A stretch of DNA of 7,724 nucleotides. Source: an uncultured Eubacteriales bacterium (lineage in GTDB: Bacteria; Bacillota; Clostridia; Oscillospirales; Acutalibacteraceae). Both the position numbers and the translations under genes were made by a program. The stretch spans positions 1 through 7,724 of the forward strand of contig CABQAC010000096.1 in the NCBI GenBank assembly GCA_902462035.1, given 5' to 3'. Position 1 is the first letter of the stretch. Every line of letters starts with the position of its first letter. Positions 6,399 through 7,724 of the stretch are shown one piece after another. The notes below the pieces were generated by a model, which was given only the letters and a program-made list of their open reading frames with translations, was not told the DNA's origin and made no database searches.

Positions 6399-6408
6399 GA
6401 GAGATAGT

Positions 6409-6855
6409 ATGAGTGTATCGACAAACGAAATGTTCGAAATGTTGAATTGGAATAGTAGTATAGAAACGCAAAAAAAAGGAATATGTGAAGCTGTTAAAGT
6501 GAAATATATTTCAATTTTTTTTCAACCGCAAGAGAGTAAAGATGTTTGGGAAAACTGCGCAAAAGTAATAGCAAAAAAGTCAGATACTGAATTGTCCATT
6601 TATGTCATTGATATGCTAACATGGCTCCAAGACATGAATTGGCCAGGGGCTGAAAGAATATTTAATAGGCTTTGTCATATGCAGCCTCAACTTGTTTATA
6701 ACAACTTTTTATTTTGTTTAAAGAAAGCAATTATGACGCAAGATAATCCTTAGCTCCATTCTTTGAGAGTATTCGCAGAAAACAGCGATTTGTGGGATTT
6801 ATTACCCAATGAACAACGTTCATTTTTACAAAGCAGTTGTTTAGAATCTAGATGA
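6409..6855 (+). pseudogene. DUF5071-like immunity protein gene interrupted by an in-frame TAG
   Basis: From the ATG at 6409 (AGGAGAG at 6397-6403 upstream) the frame runs 114 codons to TAG 6751-6753, and continues open for 33 more codons to TGA 6853-6855. The first part contains MLNWNSS, VWENCAKVIAKKSDTEL and MLTWLQDMNWPGAERI. The WLQDMNWP block is what I recall as typical of DUF5071/related immunity-like proteins. The sequence after the stop (LHSLRVFAENSDLWDLL) looks like the natural C-terminus: related proteins have a W-L pair there, so TAG is most simply a TGG Trp codon mutated by one transition. The unbroken product would be about 148 residues. As it stands a 114-residue truncated protein may be made (6409-6753). 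It follows the decayed toxin tip and would have been its immunity gene; loss of the toxin would relax selection. An in-frame extension upstream of 6409 is open but lacks support. Confidence 0.62.
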
Positions 6856-6860
6856 TTTAA

Positions 6861-7050
6861 TATGGCGAGCAGGTGAAGATAACCTATACATATGAAAAGG
6901 ATTACCTGACGAAGATCAACCGGAACGGTGTAACGTACAACTTTACGTACGATAAGTACGGGAACACGAAAAACATCAGCGTGGGCACACAGCAGCTGTC
7001 GGGCAGTACGTACAACGGATAGACGTGTTGGCAATGAAGGACGGCGGAAC
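6861..7050 (+). pseudogene. Orphan RHS/YD-repeat fragment with internal deletion
   Basis: From 6861 the frame reads YGEQVKITYTYEKDYLTKI, then NGVTYNFTYDKYGNT, then a tail ending GSTYNG, and stops at TAG 7020-7022. These are standard YD repeats. Near 7018 the meaningful frame changes: 7025-7048 gives VLAMKDGG, which corresponds to LLAVKDGAG at about residues 297-305 of the main RHS fragment, just before the RHS core. So a piece of repeat region has been joined out of frame to a piece preceding the core. No start or ribosome binding site is convincing. GC jumps back up relative to the preceding immunity pseudogene, marking the end of the AT-rich cassette. It is probably the remnant of another RHS copy, or of the original 3' end of the locus. 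Confidence 0.65.
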
Positions 7051-7066
7051 ACTACGAAAAACGGGC

Positions 7067-7097
7067 AGGCACGGGGATTTCATTCCCGTGCCTTTTT
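7067..7097 (+). terminator. Strong intrinsic terminator closing the RHS locus
   Basis: AGGCACGGG (7067-7075) pairs with CCCGTGCCT (7085-7093). G7076-T7084 and A7077-T7083 extend the stem to 11 bp around the loop TTTCA. A run of five T (7093-7097) follows. It lies directly behind the RHS shard and ahead of the next promoter, so it separates the toxin locus from the downstream unit. Confidence 0.9.
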
Positions 7098-7176
7098 ATG
7101 GGAGGGGGGAATACCGGAGGAAATATTGCAAGTACTGAGAATCGGAAAGAAAAAACAAGGAATTCTCCGATTTGAA

Positions 7177-7206
7177 TTTTCTCCGGATGCGGCTTTGTGA
7201 TATACT
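7177..7206 (+). promoter_or_regulatory. Extended -10 promoter of the downstream operon
   Basis: TGATATACT at 7198-7206 is an extended -10 element (TGn followed by TATACT, 5 of 6 to consensus). The best -35 at proper spacing (18 nt) is the weak TTTTCT at 7177-7182; a better TTGAAT at 7172 is spaced too far. Transcription would begin near 7213, just ahead of the AGGAGGAG ribosome binding site at 7223-7230. Confidence 0.6.
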
Positions 7207-7236
7207 ATAAGCGTTATGGCAAAGGAGGAGTAAACG

Positions 7237-7635
7237 GTGTTGTTGGAGGAAGCGCAGGACTTGGTGCTGGCGGCTTGCCGCATTCTAACCATAGCGGGAG
7301 CCGGAATTCTGTTTGTTGCAGGGGTTCTTTGCGGATTTGGCGCCGGCCGCCGGGTATGCCGGGCCAAAGTCCTTTATTTCATACTGGGGAGCCGGGGAAA
7401 ACACCCTGGGCGTTTGTATCCAGTGGTAGAACTGGACGGGATTCCATGCCCGGTGCGGGAAGGCAGGTTTGCCTGGCGGGTACGGGAGGGCGAAATGCTG
7501 CAAGTCACCCTGCGGCACAATGGATACCACGCGGTGCGGCCGTACGACGCGACAAGACGATTGACTAGATCTGTCCTGCTTATTTTTGGCGCGCTGGCCG
7601 CAGGCTATTGCGCATGGACGCTGTTTGTATCGTAG
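7237..7635 (+). CDS. Small two-TM membrane protein, DUF3592-like
   Basis: The product is 132 residues with a GTG start at 7237, placed 8 nt after AGGAGG (7223-7228); TTG codons at 7240 and 7243 are possible alternatives. A transmembrane helix spans about residues 9-34 (ILTIAGAGILFVAGVLCG) and a second about 111-131 (SVLLIFGALAAGYCAWTLFV). Between them lies a basic soluble segment with LYPVVELDG, then REGEMLQVTLRHNGYHAVRPYD. This TM-beta segment-TM layout with a YPvv start and a later GdxvxVxY-type motif resembles DUF3592 proteins, whose function is unknown. It is the first gene of the unit, 20 bp before a flavoprotein gene, so the two are probably co-transcribed. Codon usage is GC-rich and ordinary for the flanking chromosome. 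The family assignment is tentative; the membrane topology is clear. Confidence 0.75.
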   Translation: MLLEEAQDLVLAACRILTIAGAGILFVAGVLCGFGAGRRVCRAKVLYFILGSRGKHPGRLYPVVELDGIPCPVREGRFAWRVREGEMLQVTLRHNGYHAVRPYDATRRLTRSVLLIFGALAAGYCAWTLFVS

Positions 7636-7655
7636 AACCGAAAGGGAGACAGAAG

Positions 7656-7724
7656 ATGGCTGAGCGTATGGTGGATATCGCAGTGGTGGGCGGCGGCGCG
7701 GCGGGGCTGACGGCTGCTTTGTCC
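7656..7724 (+). CDS. FAD/NAD(P)-dependent oxidoreductase, N-terminus only (runs off window)
   Basis: The 23 codons present start at ATG 7656, after AAGGGAG at 7642-7647, and are still open at the window edge. The translation contains VDIAVVGGGAAGLTAALS, the beta-strand plus GxGxxG dinucleotide-binding motif of FAD-binding Rossmann folds, located at the extreme N-terminus. This is typical of HI0933/BaiN-type flavoproteins and of thioredoxin-reductase-like or other FAD-dependent oxidoreductases. The fragment is too short to choose between them. It follows the DUF3592-like gene by 20 bp, suggesting one transcript from the promoter at 7177-7206. Confidence 0.85.
   Translation, partial: MAERMVDIAVVGGGAAGLTAALS

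Noticed and set aside
6265..6408. In-frame upstream extension of the DUF5071-like gene starting at 6265
   Set aside because: No ribosome binding site precedes it, whereas AGGAGAG precedes the ATG at 6409; the stretch overlaps a more protein-like toxin remnant in another frame.
7197..7568. Overlapping 123-codon plus-strand frame in the DUF3592-like gene
   Set aside because: It starts within the promoter, has no ribosome binding site, and its Gly/Arg/Pro-rich translation is the out-of-frame reading of the two-TM protein.
1..7724. CRISPR array, tRNA or rRNA genes
   Set aside because: No regularly spaced direct repeats, tRNA cloverleaf with a T-arm GTTCGA-type motif, or rRNA-like sequence was seen on either strand.

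Overview
The window looks like chromosomal DNA of a spore-forming Firmicute, most likely a Clostridia/Oscillospiraceae-type anaerobe. The reasons are an intact sporulation sigma factor SigK with a hydrophobic pro-sequence, a SpoVB-type flippase beside it, strong AGGAGG ribosome binding sites, frequent TTG/GTG starts and mid-range GC with an AT-rich insert. This is inference from gene content; no rRNA or other marker is present.

Layout. (1) Positions 1-2420, minus strand: sigK (2359-1637) followed after about 25 bp by a SpoVB/MurJ-superfamily flippase (1611-13), probably one sporulation operon with a candidate SigE/SigK-type promoter at 2389-2419. (2) Positions 2420-2848: a divergent intergenic region with tandem sigma-A-like promoters and a roughly 220-nt leader rich in inverted repeats, possibly a structured regulatory RNA. 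(3) Positions 2849-5747, plus strand: a large secreted RHS/YD-repeat polymorphic toxin gene that is broken. The N-terminal part (signal peptide, DNRLRE module) runs in one frame to about 4090. The C-terminal part (one and a half discoidin-like repeats, YD repeats, RHS core, toxin tip) continues in another frame and starts in mid-domain, so an internal deletion appears to have fused two pieces out of frame. (4) Positions 5360-6860: an AT-rich variable cassette. It holds the toxin tip, its presumed immunity gene 2 bp downstream (5750-6151), a decayed second toxin tip (6207-6398), and a DUF5071-like immunity gene split by an in-frame amber codon (6409-6855). (5) Positions 6861-7097: an orphan shard of an RHS gene, again internally deleted, ending at a strong intrinsic terminator. 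(6) Positions 7198-7724: a new transcription unit with an extended -10 promoter, a small two-TM DUF3592-like protein, and the start of an FAD-dependent oxidoreductase.

How it fits together. Regions 3-5 read as a contact-dependent/secreted toxin locus that has changed tips by recombination and left displaced toxin-immunity pairs and core fragments downstream. The visible immunity genes are close-coupled to toxin ends, as in WapA/RHS loci. Toxin function, immunity pairing and the riboswitch suggestion are inferences from arrangement and motifs; no database search was possible.
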